Source: Mesorhizobium sp. 113-3-3 (GTDB taxonomy: Bacteria > Pseudomonadota > Alphaproteobacteria > Rhizobiales > Rhizobiaceae). From it: a stretch of DNA of 64,000 nucleotides. Of the stretch, positions 27,870-37,406 are shown piece after piece. Within the stretch, counting starts at the first letter, position 1; every line of letters starts with the position of its first letter. The notes beneath the pieces are model-generated. The model ran no database searches and was not told the origin of the DNA. It was given only the letters and a program-made list of their open reading frames with translations. The stretch spans positions 5,274,501-5,338,500 of the forward strand of contig NZ_AP023243.1 in the NCBI RefSeq assembly GCF_016756495.1. Reading direction: 5' to 3'. The position numbers were made by a program, and so were the translations under genes.

Positions 27870-28962
27870 GGCCCGTCTGTCCCCTATGCCGCAAATAGTG
27901 GTCGGCAATCGCGCAGGCAACCATGGCCTCGCCGATCGGCACGGCGCGGATGCCGACGCAGGGGTCGTGCCGGCCCTTGGTCATCACCTCGACGTCGTTG
28001 CCATCCTTGTCGATCGACTTTCGCGGCGTCAGGATCGACGATGTCGGCTTGACGGCGAAGCGCGCAATGATCGCCTGGCCGGTCGAGATGCCGCCAAGGA
28101 TGCCGCCGGCATTGTTGGACAGGAACACCGGCTTGCCGTCATTGCCGATGCGCATCTCGTCGGCATTCTGTTCGCCGGTGATGCGCGCGGCCTCGAAGCC
28201 ATTGCCGATCTCGACGCCCTTGACGGCGTTGATCGACATCAGCCCCGACGCAATGTCCTGGTCGAGCTTGGCATAGATCGGCGCGCCAAGCCCCGGCGGA
28301 ACGCCGTCGGCGACGATCTCGATCACAGCGCCGACCGAGGAGCCTGACTTGCGGATGCCGTCGAGATACTGGGCGAAGACGGGAACGGAAGCGGGATCGG
28401 GCGTGAAGAACGGATTTTCGGCGTCGCCGATGAAATTCCAGTTCCAGTTGGCGCGGTCGATCGATTTTTCGCCCATCGACACCAGCGCGCCGCGCACCAC
28501 CATGCCCGGCACCACTTTGCGCGCCAAGGCACCCGCCGCTACCCGTGCCGCCGTCTCGCGGGCCGAGGAACGGCCGCCGCCGCGATAGTCGCGTATGCCG
28601 TATTTGACGTCATAGGTGTAGTCGGCATGGCCCGGCCGGTACTGGCGGGCGATCTCGCCATAATCCTTCGAGCGCTGGTCGACATTCTCGATCAGCATCG
28701 AGACCGGCGTGCCGGTGGTGATCATCGTCTCGCCGTCCTCGTCGAGGACGAAACCCGACAGCACCTTCACCTCGTCCGGCTCGCGGCGCTGCGTGACGAA
28801 GCGCGACTGTCCCGGCCGGCGCTTGTCCAGTTCTGCCTGGATTTCGTCGCGCGTGAAGCGGATGCCGGGCGGACAGCCGTCGACCACGCAGCCAAGCGCT
28901 GCGCCATGGCTTTCGCCCCAGGTGGTGACGCGGAAAAGGTGGCCGAACGTGTTGTGAGACAT
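27844..28962 (-). CDS. aroC: Chorismate synthase
   Basis: 372 residues. Family signatures: [23 protein letters not shown] (first of the three chorismate synthase motifs, given here as [19 protein letters not shown]), [31 protein letters not shown] as the second, and [20 protein letters not shown] near the C-terminus. It converts EPSP to chorismate and needs reduced FMN. The last residues ([12 protein letters not shown]) are encoded by the inverted repeat and are likely a non-conserved addition. Confidence 0.97.
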   Translation of the reverse strand: MSHNTFGHLFRVTTWGESHGAALGCVVDGCPPGIRFTRDEIQAELDKRRPGQSRFVTQRREPDEVKVLSGFVLDEDGETMITTGTPVSMLIENVDQRSKDYGEIARQYRPGHADYTYDVKYGIRDYRGGGRSSARETAARVAAGALARKVVPGMVVRGALVSMGEKSIDRANWNWNFIGDAENPFFTPDPASVPVFAQYLDGIRKSGSSVGAVIEIVADGVPPGLGAPIYAKLDQDIASGLMSINAVKGVEIGNGFEAARITGEQNADEMRIGNDGKPVFLSNNAGGILGGISTGQAIIARFAVKPTSSILTPRKSIDKDGNDVEVMTKGRHDPCVGIRAVPIGEAMVACAIADHYLRHRGQTGQGSRAVGR

Positions 28963-29146
28963 GGAAAAGTGCCCTGCCCGGCAGCGGAGCCGGTTGAAGC
29001 CTGCCTTCTATTGGCGTTTTTTGCGGTGGTCAAACTGTCATCCCCGCCGTTTAAGTTTTGACACATTCGGCTGGTTTCTGCTTTCTTCCATCCGCCGTTG
29101 AGGATCCGCCGCCACAGTGCCGGCGCAATGACCAAAGAGGACGATC

Positions 29147-29407
29147 ATGCGTACCCTGATTGGCGCTGTTGCCGCCGCCCTGCTCTATTCCACCGCCGCC
29201 TTTGCCGGACAGACCGAAGGCCTGATCAAGAAGATCGACAAGGACGCGCTGACCCTGACGCTGGACGACGGCAAATCCTACAAGCTGAACGCCGAAACGG
29301 ATCTCGACTCGCTGAAGCCGGGCATGGACATCGTCATCGCCTACGACGTGACCAATGGCGAGAATGTCGTGACCGATATGCAGCTGCCTGACAGCGACAC
29401 GAACTAG
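29147..29407 (+). CDS. DUF1344 family small exported protein
   Basis: 86 residues. A signal peptide ends at about FAGQTE, followed by a compact beta-rich domain (GLIKKIDKDALTLTLDDGK, then LDSLKPGMDIVIAYDV). DUF1344 proteins are common in rhizobia and have no known function. TTGACA at 29058-29063 with a 17-base spacer to CTTTCT gives a plausible sigma-70-type promoter. It is flanked by genes on the opposite strand. Confidence 0.8.
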   Translation: MRTLIGAVAAALLYSTAAFAGQTEGLIKKIDKDALTLTLDDGKSYKLNAETDLDSLKPGMDIVIAYDVTNGENVVTDMQLPDSDTN

Positions 29408-29434
29408 GGAATATTTGTTCCGCCCCAGGCCGGC

Positions 29435-30022
29435 CTAAAGCCATTCCAGGCTCTGGCCTTCGAGTTTGAGCACGCGATCATGCGGTATCTCCAGGTTCGC
29501 GGCCTCGTCCTCGGCCATGTCGAGCACGATGCGGAACAGGGTGCGCATGACGCCGCCATGCGTTACGCAGACCGTCTTGCGATCGATCTCGTCGAAGCAG
29601 GGTTTCACCCGTTCGAGCAGCATCTGGTAGCTCTCCGCCCCCTCGCCGGGTGGCTGAAAATTCCATTTGTCCAGTGCGCGGGACCGACTTGCCCCGGGAG
29701 ACTGCGTCTCGAGCTCGGCAAAGGTAAAGCTCTGCCAGTCGCCGAAATTGACCTCGATCAGCCTGACATCGGTTCGATAGGCCAGCGGATCGAGCTTCAT
29801 CGCGGCGCGGATACGTTCCATCGTTTCGCGCGTCCGCCGCATCGGGCTGGCGACGAAATCGAAATCCTCGGGATCACCGACAAGTTGGGCCAGCCGACGC
29901 CCGTTTCCGGTCGCCTGCTCGCGGCCAAGGGCATTGAGGTCGGTGTCGGCTTGGCCCTGAAGCCGGAATTCGGCGTTCCACGCGGTCTGGCCGTGGCGCA
30001 CGATATAAACCAGCGGGTACAT
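29435..30022 (-). CDS. Histidine phosphatase family protein
   Basis: 195 residues. The phosphohistidine motif YIVRHGQTAWN opens the protein, the acid/base region NFGDWQSFTFAELE follows, and the second histidine is in VTHGGVMRTLF. The fold includes phosphoglycerate mutases, RNase H-associated phosphatases and cobalamin phosphatases. It lies 51 bp downstream of fabI on the same strand; substrate unknown. Confidence 0.88.
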   Translation of the reverse strand: MYPLVYIVRHGQTAWNAEFRLQGQADTDLNALGREQATGNGRRLAQLVGDPEDFDFVASPMRRTRETMERIRAAMKLDPLAYRTDVRLIEVNFGDWQSFTFAELETQSPGASRSRALDKWNFQPPGEGAESYQMLLERVKPCFDEIDRKTVCVTHGGVMRTLFRIVLDMAEDEAANLEIPHDRVLKLEGQSLEWL

Positions 30023-30073
30023 CAGGTCTTCCGGAGGTCGGGCCAGGGCCTGGGCGGAGGATGAACGGAGGGG

Positions 30074-30892
30074 CTATTCCTTGACGGTCGAAATGTCAGG
30101 CGCGTCGACCGCCTTCATGCCGACCACGTGATAGCCGGAATCGACATGGTGCACTTCACCGGTGACGCCACGCGACAGGTCGGACAGGAAATAGACGCCG
30201 GAATCGCCGACCTCTTCCTGCGTGACCGTCTGCTTCAGCGGCGAATTGTATTCGTTCCACTTCAGTATGTAGCGGAAGTCGCCAATACCCGAGGCGGCCA
30301 GCGTCTTGATCGGGCCGGCGGAGATGGCGTTGACGCGGATCTTCTTGCCGCCGAGATCGACGGCGAGGTAACGCACGCTGGCTTCGAGCGCGGCCTTGGC
30401 GACACCCATGACGTTGTAGTGCGGCATCACCTTCTCGGCGCCATAATAGGTCAGCGTCAGCAGCGAGCCGCCATCGGTCATCAGCGCCTCGGCGCGCTTG
30501 GCGATGGTGGTGAAGGAAAACACCGAAATGTCCATGGTGCGCAGGAAATTGTCGCGCGTCGTCTCGACGTAGCGGCCGGTCAGCTCGTCCTTGTCGGAGA
30601 AAGCGATGGCGTGGACGAGGAAGTCGAGCTTGCCCCAGTGCCTGGCGACATTGGCGAAGACTTCGTCGAGGCTCGCCGGATCGGTGACATCGCAATGGCC
30701 GGCGACAAAGGCGCCCAGTTCAGCCGCCAACGGCTCGACGCGCTTCTTGAACGCCTCGCCCTGATAGGTCAGCGCGATCTCGGCGCCATGGTCGACGCAT
30801 GCCTTGGCAATGCCATAGGCAATCGACCTGTTGTTCGCGACGCCAAGAATAAGGCCGCGCTTGCCGGCCATCAGGCCCTGTCCACCCGCCAT
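30074..30892 (-). CDS. fabI: Enoyl-[acyl-carrier-protein] reductase (NADH)
   Basis: 272 residues from ATG at 30892; the open frame upstream has no family similarity. NADH-binding GVANNRSIAYGIAKA, the SDR region VHAIAFSDKDELTGRY and the catalytic Tyr-x6-Lys in HYNVMGVAKAALE are all present. FabI reduces the enoyl-ACP double bond in the last step of each fatty acid elongation cycle and is the target of triclosan. Confidence 0.96.
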   Translation of the reverse strand: MAGGQGLMAGKRGLILGVANNRSIAYGIAKACVDHGAEIALTYQGEAFKKRVEPLAAELGAFVAGHCDVTDPASLDEVFANVARHWGKLDFLVHAIAFSDKDELTGRYVETTRDNFLRTMDISVFSFTTIAKRAEALMTDGGSLLTLTYYGAEKVMPHYNVMGVAKAALEASVRYLAVDLGGKKIRVNAISAGPIKTLAASGIGDFRYILKWNEYNSPLKQTVTQEEVGDSGVYFLSDLSRGVTGEVHHVDSGYHVVGMKAVDAPDISTVKE

Positions 30893-30997
30893 GTGAGCGC
30901 TCTCCGCAAGGTTTGTGCTTTGTGGAGTGCCTATCGCACAGGCACACAGCCCCTTCAAGCGCTCAAACCGGACAGTTCGGGGGACAAGAGCGCTGGA

Positions 30998-31921
30998 TCA
31001 GCCTTTTTGACCACGCATCAACGCTTCGAGAGCGCTGTCGCCGCCCTCCGGCAGCATGATGCGGACATGGGCGTAGAGGTCGCCATGGCCGCCGGCCTTT
31101 TCCGGCAGACCCCTGCCCTTGAGCCGCAGCACCTTGTCCGAACTCGACCAGGCGGGAACGTTGACCGCGAGCCTGCCGGTCGGCGTCTCGACCGGCACCT
31201 TGGCGCCCAGCACCGCATCCGCCAGCGATACCGGCAGATCGGCATGCAGGTCGCGGCCCTCGATGCGGTAGCGCGGATGCCGGCGGATATGGATCTTGAC
31301 CAGCGCGTCGCCGGGCTGGCCCGGCCCCTGCTCGCCCTGCCCCTTCAACCGGATGGTCTGGCCATCCTCGACAAAGGCCGGCAGTTTGACCGCCACCTTG
31401 CGGCCATCCGGGAACATCGCCGTCACCTTTTCGGCGGTGGCCGCTTCCTCGATGGTGACGTCGAGCGTGACGTTCAGATCGGCCGCCGTCGCCGGCTGGC
31501 GGCGGTCGCCAGCGCCGCGCGCGCCGGAAAAGGCGTCGCCGAAAATCTGGCTGAAAATATCGCTGTTGCCGTCGAACGGATCGCCGCCCGGGCGCCCCGA
31601 ACGGAATTCGAATCGCGAACCGCCGGCCCCTTGCTGGCGGCGAAACCCGGCAAAGGGGTCGCCGCCACCGGCGGCACCCTCAAAACCCTGGAAGCGCGGC
31701 TTGCCGTCGGCGTCGATCTCGCCGCGATCGAAAGCGGCACGATTCTTCTCGTCGCCGACGATCTCATAGGCCTGGTTGGCCGCGGCAAAACGGTCCTTCG
31801 CCTTGGGATCATTCGGATTCTGGTCCGGATGATGTTTCTTGGCGAGTTTCCGGTACGCCGATTTTATGTCCTTGGCCGATGCGTTCTTTGCAACGCCCAG
31901 GACCTCATACGGGTCGCGCAT
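30998..31921 (-). CDS. DnaJ-like co-chaperone (CbpA type)
   Basis: 307 residues. An N-terminal J domain ([20 protein letters not shown], with the HPD tripeptide in [11 protein letters not shown]) leads to a Gly/Phe-rich linker (residues 75-125) and two DnaJ C-terminal beta domains. The cysteine-rich zinc finger of true DnaJ is missing, so this is a class II J protein like CbpA. It stimulates DnaK ATPase; the specific client is unknown. It lies upstream of fabI on the same strand. Confidence 0.92.
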   Translation of the reverse strand: MRDPYEVLGVAKNASAKDIKSAYRKLAKKHHPDQNPNDPKAKDRFAAANQAYEIVGDEKNRAAFDRGEIDADGKPRFQGFEGAAGGGDPFAGFRRQQGAGGSRFEFRSGRPGGDPFDGNSDIFSQIFGDAFSGARGAGDRRQPATAADLNVTLDVTIEEAATAEKVTAMFPDGRKVAVKLPAFVEDGQTIRLKGQGEQGPGQPGDALVKIHIRRHPRYRIEGRDLHADLPVSLADAVLGAKVPVETPTGRLAVNVPAWSSSDKVLRLKGRGLPEKAGGHGDLYAHVRIMLPEGGDSALEALMRGQKG

Positions 31922-32020
31922 GCTTCCTGCCCTGGAAATGAGTTGAGTCCATACTTGCCCCCTATATGCGCTCGCATAGGAAGAAATTCCAGTAGCGGAG
32001 CGTCATATCAAAGGCGGAAA

Positions 32021-32482
32021 TTAGAGCGCCTTGAAGCCCTGCATGCGCCAGCCGCCGGCGCTGGCCAGGCAGAGTTCGCCCTCGAACATGGCAACGCCGT
32101 CGAAACTTTCGCGCGAAGCCTTGAAGCGGCGGCAGGTCTGGCCCCTGTCCTTCAATTCCGCCAGTTCGGTGATGGAGCCGCGAGAGCCGGTGCCGGCATT
32201 CGCCCACGGCACGGCCTGGCCGCCAAGCTGCTCGATGTCGGCGGACGACACCGCGTTGCCGATCGTCGTCTGGTCTGAGTCGCGATCCGAATCGGCCGGC
32301 ACCGATGAAGCCTGCGTGCTGCTGGTCAGGATCGAGCGGTCGACTTCGGCTTTTTCCAGGCTGAAGCCACCCGCGCCGCAGGCGGCAAGCGGCAAGGCCG
32401 CCGCCACGATCGCCGCTTTCGCGCTGGCCGAAGCGATAACGCCCCATTGCCTGCTGTCAAAAGCTTGCGCGATACGCGACAA
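32021..32482 (-). CDS. Putative surface lipoprotein, RT0821/Lpp0805 type
   Basis: 153 residues from a TTG start at 32482, chosen because AGGGAGG lies seven bases upstream and no ATG is near. The signal sequence ends in a lipobox (LPLAACGAGG), so the mature protein should be an outer-membrane lipoprotein. The C-terminal half (SRGSITELAEL, TCRRFKASRESFDGVAMFEGELC) resembles the surface antigen-like domain of alphaproteobacterial lipoproteins. It is divergent from pdxH with about 40 bp between them. Confidence 0.75.
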   Translation of the reverse strand: MSRIAQAFDSRQWGVIASASAKAAIVAAALPLAACGAGGFSLEKAEVDRSILTSSTQASSVPADSDRDSDQTTIGNAVSSADIEQLGGQAVPWANAGTGSRGSITELAELKDRGQTCRRFKASRESFDGVAMFEGELCLASAGGWRMQGFKAL

Positions 32483-32522
32483 TCGGCAACCTCCCTGATC
32501 TCGTGACAATTTGAGAAAAACT

Positions 32523-33140
32523 ATGAGTGACACAGAGTTAACAACCGGTGACTTTACCGAAGCGGCCGAGCCGTTTCGCCTTTTTGCCGCATGGCTTGAT
32601 GACGCCACCAAGAGTGAGATCAACGATGCCAACGGCGTGGCGCTGGCGACCGTTGACGCCGAAGGCATGCCGGATGTGCGGATGGTGCTGCTGAAGGGGT
32701 TCGATGAAGGCGGCTTTGTTTTCTACACGAATTTCGAGAGCGCGAAGGGCCAGGAGATTCTTGGCAGCATGAAGGCGGCGATGTGTTTCCACTGGAAATC
32801 GCTACGCCGCCAGGTGCGGATTCGCGGCCCGGTGGAGATCGTCAGCGACGCCGAAGCCGACGCCTACTACGCGACGCGCCCACGCGGCAGCCGCATCGGC
32901 GCGTGGGCGTCGAAGCAGTCCCGGCCGCTGGAAAGCCGCTTTGCGCTGGAGAAGGCTGTCGCCGAATACACGGCGCGATACGCCATCGGCGAGATCCCGC
33001 GGCCGAAACACTGGTCGGGGTTCCGCATCGTGCCGAGGACGATCGAGTTCTGGCACGACCGTCCGTTCCGGCTGCACGATCGGGTGGTTTTTTCCCGTAA
33101 CGCGAAAGGCGGCTGGGACAAGGCGCGGCTTTATCCCTGA
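32523..33140 (+). CDS. pdxH: Pyridoxamine 5'-phosphate oxidase
   Basis: 205 residues from ATG at 32523. FMN-binding and catalytic segments are present: [51 protein letters not shown] and the C-terminal [17 protein letters not shown], which binds the substrate phosphate. The enzyme oxidises PNP and PMP to pyridoxal 5'-phosphate. It converges on an enoyl-CoA hydratase gene 12 bp away. Confidence 0.96.
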   Translation: MSDTELTTGDFTEAAEPFRLFAAWLDDATKSEINDANGVALATVDAEGMPDVRMVLLKGFDEGGFVFYTNFESAKGQEILGSMKAAMCFHWKSLRRQVRIRGPVEIVSDAEADAYYATRPRGSRIGAWASKQSRPLESRFALEKAVAEYTARYAIGEIPRPKHWSGFRIVPRTIEFWHDRPFRLHDRVVFSRNAKGGWDKARLYP

Positions 33141-33152
33141 AAGGGCAAGGCC

Positions 33153-33905
33153 TCAGCTCTTCTTCCTGGTCATGAATGCGGTGAGCGCGGCGCGCGCCTC
33201 GTCCGACTTCAGTCGCTCGCGGAAATGTTCGCTTTCCTCGCCGATGCGGGCGACGAGGTCGTCGCGCGAGCCGCGCATCAGGTCGCGCGCGATCTTCAGC
33301 GCCTGCGGCGGCTTGGCGGCGATCTGGCCGGCGGCGGCGAGCACCGAGGCCTCCAGCGCGGCCTCCTCGACCACCTCATAGATCAGGCCGGCGGCCTTGG
33401 CGCGTTCGGCGGAAAAACCCTCGCCGAGACCGAGCAGCGCAAAGGCGCCCTGCTGCCCCAGAATGCGCGGCGCCAGCAGGCTCGATCCCGCCTCGGGCAC
33501 CAGGCCGAGGTCGACGAAAGGCGTCCTGAACACGGTGCGCGGCGTGGCGAAGGTCAGGTCGCAATGCAGGTTGATCGTCGTGCCGATGCCGACCGCGATG
33601 CCGTCGACGCCGGAGACGATGGGCTTTTCGACGCTGGCCAGCGCCATCAGGAAATCCCAGACCTCCGTGCCGCCATCGCCGCCGGTGGCGACAACCATGA
33701 AATCGGCAAGGTCATTGCCGGAGGAGAAGGCGCCGGGCACGCCTAGGACGACGTGGACGCGGATTGCCGGATCGGCGTCGCCCTCGGCAAGCGCCGCCGA
33801 CATCTTTGCGTACATGGCGCGTGTCAGCGCGTTCTTCTTGTCCGGGCGGTTCACGCGGATGATCTGGATGGCGCCCTGGCGCTCGACGAGGATATGGTCT
33901 GTCAC
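33153..33905 (-). CDS. Enoyl-CoA hydratase/isomerase family protein
   Basis: 250 residues of the crotonase fold. The oxyanion-hole segments are GAFSSGNDLADF and KPIVSGVDGIAVGIGTTINLHCD. Of the two catalytic glutamates, the second position is held by the glutamate of GLVPEAGSS, while the first is not conserved, so a hydratase or isomerase cannot be told apart. It lies 31 bp downstream of an acyl-CoA dehydrogenase gene and is probably co-transcribed for acyl-CoA breakdown. Confidence 0.9.
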   Translation of the reverse strand: MTDHILVERQGAIQIIRVNRPDKKNALTRAMYAKMSAALAEGDADPAIRVHVVLGVPGAFSSGNDLADFMVVATGGDGGTEVWDFLMALASVEKPIVSGVDGIAVGIGTTINLHCDLTFATPRTVFRTPFVDLGLVPEAGSSLLAPRILGQQGAFALLGLGEGFSAERAKAAGLIYEVVEEAALEASVLAAAGQIAAKPPQALKIARDLMRGSRDDLVARIGEESEHFRERLKSDEARAALTAFMTRKKS

Positions 33906-33936
33906 GGTCTTTTTCCCTGGTGAGCGCTGTGAGAAT

Positions 33937-35706
33937 TCAAGCTGATATCAGCGTCTTGCCGGCGGCAGCGAGGCTCTCCGCGCCGTCGATGACGCGTTCC
34001 TTCAAAGTGCGTGCCTCGCCGAGCAGGTTTTCGGCGAAGAACCGGCACAGCGCGATCCGGCCCTGGTCGGCGAGCGCGCCGCGCGCCAGATAGGCGCCGC
34101 CGGCGGCAAGCGAGATCAGCCTGAGATACGGCGTCGCTCCCGCCAGCGCCTCCTCCATCCGGCCGTCGGCCGACAGTTTCTGCAGGAAGCGCGTCGCCTG
34201 CGTCAGATCGCTGAGTGCAGCATCAAGCGCATCGGCGGTGCGGCCGAAACCCTGCAGGTTGGAAGTGCGCACGGCATTGGCGACGGCGGCCAGTTCGCCG
34301 ATGAAGCCATGGACATGTTCGCCGCCGCCGAGCGGCAGCTTGCGGGTCACCAGGTCGATCGCCTGGATGCCGTTGGTGCCCTCGTAGATCGGCGCGATGC
34401 GCGCGTCGCGGTAGAAGGCCGCCGCGCCCGTCTCCTCGATGAAGCCCATGCCGCCATGCACCTGCACACCGAGCGAAGCCACTTCGACGCCGACATCGGT
34501 CGAAAATGCCTTGGCGAGCGGCGTCAAAAGATTGGCGCGGTCGCGCCAATGCGCTGCCTCGTCACCGTCCGAGACCCGGGCCATGTCGATGGCGTGGGCG
34601 CAGGAATAGCTGATCGCCCGTGCCGTCTGCGTCAGCGCCTTCATGGTCAGGAGATTGCGCTGCACGTCGGGGTGATGGACGATTGGTGCCATGCCGGCGC
34701 CGGCATAATCCGCCGCCTTGCCCTGGCGGCGCTCATTGGCATAGGCCATCGCCTTCTGCGTCGCGGCTTCCGCGACCGCGACGCCCTGCATGCCGACGCA
34801 AAGCCGCGCATTGTTCATCATGGTGAACATGCAGGCGAGGCCCTTGTTCTCCTCGCCGATCAGCCAGCCAACGGCGCCGGGCCTGGCGCCCTGGAACCCG
34901 TCGCCATAGATCATGGTGCAGGTCGGCGAGGCATGGATGCCGAGCTTGTGCTCGAGGCCGGAACAGAACACGTCGTTGCGGCCGCCGAGCGAGCCATCAT
35001 CGTTGACGAAGAATTTCGGCACCAGGAACAGCGAGATGCCGCGCGTGCCGGCCGGTGCGTCCGGCAGCCGCGCCAGCACCAGATGGATGATGTTGTCGGT
35101 GAAATCGTGCTCGCCATAGGTGATGAATATCTTCTGGCCGAAGATGCGATAGGTGCCGTCGCCGGCGGGCTCGGCGCGCGAACGCAAGGCGGCGAGATCC
35201 GAGCCCGCCTGCGGTTCGGTCAGGTTCATCGTGCCCATCCACTCGCCGGAGACGAGCTTTGCCAGATATTTCGCCTTGAGCGCCTCGGAGGCATGCTTGT
35301 CGAGCGCTTCCACCGCGCCCATGGTCAGCGTCGGGCCAATGCCGAAGGCCATGGCGGCGGAGTTCCACATTTCGAGCGCCGCGACGCCCAGCATGGTCGG
35401 CAGCGCCTGGCCGCCATAGTCTTCAGGGCCGGACAGCGCGTTCCAGCCGCCATCGATCCAGCGGCGATAGAGGTCCTTCCAGCCGGGCGGCGTGTTGACG
35501 GCGGCGTCTTTCAGCACGGCACCGTGTTCGTCGCCGATCTTGTAGAGGGGCGCCACCTCCTCGGTGGCGAAACGGCCGGCCTCGCCAAGGACGGCATCGA
35601 CCAGATCCTCAACGAGATCGCCGAATGTGCCGGCATCGAGAGCGGATTTCATACCCGCCACATGCTTCAGCGTGAACGCGATATCCTCGACCGGTGCCCG
35701 ATACAT
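33937..35706 (-). CDS. Acyl-CoA dehydrogenase (long FadE-like form)
   Basis: 589 residues, the longer bacterial class with an extra C-terminal helical domain. FAD and substrate motifs: MNLTEPQAGSDLAALRS, GQKIFITYGEHD, GVQVHGGMGFIEETGAA, and YEGTNGIQAIDLV, with the catalytic glutamate in the last. It introduces the first double bond in beta-oxidation of an acyl-CoA of unknown chain length. A MerR/LiuR-like operator lies about 90 bp upstream, suggesting regulation with fatty or branched-chain acid catabolism. Confidence 0.93.
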   Translation of the reverse strand: MYRAPVEDIAFTLKHVAGMKSALDAGTFGDLVEDLVDAVLGEAGRFATEEVAPLYKIGDEHGAVLKDAAVNTPPGWKDLYRRWIDGGWNALSGPEDYGGQALPTMLGVAALEMWNSAAMAFGIGPTLTMGAVEALDKHASEALKAKYLAKLVSGEWMGTMNLTEPQAGSDLAALRSRAEPAGDGTYRIFGQKIFITYGEHDFTDNIIHLVLARLPDAPAGTRGISLFLVPKFFVNDDGSLGGRNDVFCSGLEHKLGIHASPTCTMIYGDGFQGARPGAVGWLIGEENKGLACMFTMMNNARLCVGMQGVAVAEAATQKAMAYANERRQGKAADYAGAGMAPIVHHPDVQRNLLTMKALTQTARAISYSCAHAIDMARVSDGDEAAHWRDRANLLTPLAKAFSTDVGVEVASLGVQVHGGMGFIEETGAAAFYRDARIAPIYEGTNGIQAIDLVTRKLPLGGGEHVHGFIGELAAVANAVRTSNLQGFGRTADALDAALSDLTQATRFLQKLSADGRMEEALAGATPYLRLISLAAGGAYLARGALADQGRIALCRFFAENLLGEARTLKERVIDGAESLAAAGKTLISA

Positions 35707-35797
35707 GCCGCTCGATCCTCCTGATGCATCGGCCTCGCCAACCTAGAGCCGGTGCGGCCGTAAAACCATCCGCCTTTGGGCGGTCTCCCGGTTTCTT

Positions 35798-35814
35798 TTT
35801 ACGTAAACGTCAAA
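35798..35814. promoter_or_regulatory. LiuR-like (MerR family) operator
   Basis: TTTACGTAAACGTCAAA, read on the opposite strand as TTTGACGTTTACGTAAA, fits the palindromic motif recognised by MerR-type regulators of branched-chain and fatty acid catabolism (LiuR group). It is upstream of the acyl-CoA dehydrogenase gene. The match is by eye, and no liuR gene is in the window. Confidence 0.5.
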
Positions 35815-35918
35815 CTTTGTCACGTGGATTTTGCAATCGCGCCGGCCTGTATTAAATTCAACGGACGCCGTATCAAGCCGACCCCCGACAGACCAGAACC
35901 AGCCGACCGGAACCGCCC

Positions 35919-36155
35919 ATGCTCGCCAGACCCGACGCCTATCGCTGCATCGAATGCGGCTTGCCCTACCGCGCGACGGGATTCTGGCATCACGGCGGCC
36001 AGTTGGAGCACGGCGCGGCCTACTGGTCGGATCGCGGCATATTGTGCTCGCCGCAATGCTCGCTCGCCCACCACCGCAAGCGCGTCGCCGAAGGCACGCT
36101 CCAGCAAGAGCCCGCGCCCGACCCGTTCGAATTCCAGCCGTTCAGCCGGCGCTAG
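35919..36155 (+). CDS. Small cysteine-rich protein, possible zinc ribbon
   Basis: 78 residues. Cysteines occur as CIECG near residue 10 and CSPQC near 45, with histidines in HHGG and AHHRKR between and after them, a spacing that suits one zinc site. No signal peptide is seen. I do not recognise the family. It is transcribed divergently from the acyl-CoA dehydrogenase and stops 78 bp before the GH25 gene. Confidence 0.6.
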   Translation: MLARPDAYRCIECGLPYRATGFWHHGGQLEHGAAYWSDRGILCSPQCSLAHHRKRVAEGTLQQEPAPDPFEFQPFSRR

Positions 36156-36233
36156 CCCTACGCCCCTGCATAGAGAAGCATTCCTTAACCATAGCGGTTC
36201 ACCATCGGTGTTTGATCAACGGGGACCCCCTGT

Positions 36234-37397
36234 TTGAAAACGCCGGCGCATCTTCTTCGCCGCTCAGCGATCGCTCTTGCGGCGATGATGGCGCTGATAT
36301 CGGCGGCAACGGCCTCGGACTTCTCCGAGCCATGGAAGAACGCCGACCGCGCTCTGGTCATCGACGCCTACGAGTACAATCCCATCGACTGGGGGCAGCT
36401 TGCCACCGACAAGCGCATCGCCGCCTTCATCAACAAGGCCTCCGACGGCATGCCGCCGCCCTATTTCTGTTTCGGCAGCGACACCGACGTGAAGCTGTGC
36501 AAGGCGCTGTGGAAGCGCCATGCGGTGACGCGCGAACTGTTCCAGACGCGCCGGGTCGTGGCCAAGGCGCTCGGCATGAAATGGGGGGCCTATCATCTTG
36601 CCCGGCCCGGCAATCCGGTCGAGCAGGCCAATAATTTCCTCGATTTCGCCGATCCCGCGCCGGACGATCTCATGGCGCTCGACATCGAAGGCATCGATCC
36701 CTCGCAATGGATGTCGCTTGACGATGCGGAGGAGTTCGTGCGCCAGGTGCACCGGCGCGTCGGCCGTTTCCCGGTGCTCTACACCAACGGCAAGACCGCG
36801 CAGTACATCGCCGACAATCGTTACAAATACCGGCTCCTGTCGCGGCTGCCGCTTTGGTACGCACGCTACAAACCTGATATCGACGTGCATTTCCCGATGG
36901 GCAACTGGCAGGGCTACGCGCTCTGGCAATTTTCGGCGCAGGCCAATTGCGGCCGCTTCCGTTGCCCCTACAGGGTTGCCGGCACGCCCAACAATATCGA
37001 CGTCAACGTCGTGCCGACGGATGCCGCTACGCTGCGCCAGCAATGGCCCTTTGGCGGGCTGATCGACGTGCCATCCGACTATCTTGCCAGCGTGCCGGTG
37101 CCGCTCTCGCGCGAAGCCGCGCTCGCCGGCAAGACCACCCTCATTTACGCCGATGTGGCAACGCCGCCGACCTTCGAGGAAATGGTCTCGGTGCTCGGCT
37201 CGCGCTGGTCGAAATTCCGCGAGGGGTTCCACATGCCGGTCGTGAAGACGGTGCCGCGCAGGCCGGGTTTCGGCATCGTCCAATATGTCGCCTGGAAGCG
37301 GACCGGACAACGCTCACCCGAGCAGTTGAACGCAGCCTTCGCCGCGGCCGACCCGGTCAGCACCGGTTCGACCGAAATCGATCGCGGTCAGCCGTAA
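36234..37397 (+). CDS. Exported glycoside hydrolase family 25 (lysozyme-like)
   Basis: 387 residues from a TTG start at 36234, supported by GGGGA nine bases upstream; no ATG is nearby. Signal peptide to about ATASDF. The GH25 barrel has ALVIDAYEYN, GAYHLARPGNP, the catalytic Asp-x-Glu in MALDIEGID, PVLYTNGKTAQY and LPLWYARYKPD, then GYALWQFS. A C-terminal extension of about 110 residues follows, without a known domain. It probably cuts peptidoglycan in the periplasm. Confidence 0.88.
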   Translation: MKTPAHLLRRSAIALAAMMALISAATASDFSEPWKNADRALVIDAYEYNPIDWGQLATDKRIAAFINKASDGMPPPYFCFGSDTDVKLCKALWKRHAVTRELFQTRRVVAKALGMKWGAYHLARPGNPVEQANNFLDFADPAPDDLMALDIEGIDPSQWMSLDDAEEFVRQVHRRVGRFPVLYTNGKTAQYIADNRYKYRLLSRLPLWYARYKPDIDVHFPMGNWQGYALWQFSAQANCGRFRCPYRVAGTPNNIDVNVVPTDAATLRQQWPFGGLIDVPSDYLASVPVPLSREAALAGKTTLIYADVATPPTFEEMVSVLGSRWSKFREGFHMPVVKTVPRRPGFGIVQYVAWKRTGQRSPEQLNAAFAAADPVSTGSTEIDRGQP

Positions 37398-37406
37398 ACC
37401 GAAATC

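Noticed and set aside
36186..36200. TTAACCATAGCGGTT before the GH25 gene as a CtrA site
   Set aside because: Only the first half-site fits; the second reads GGTT in place of TTAA.
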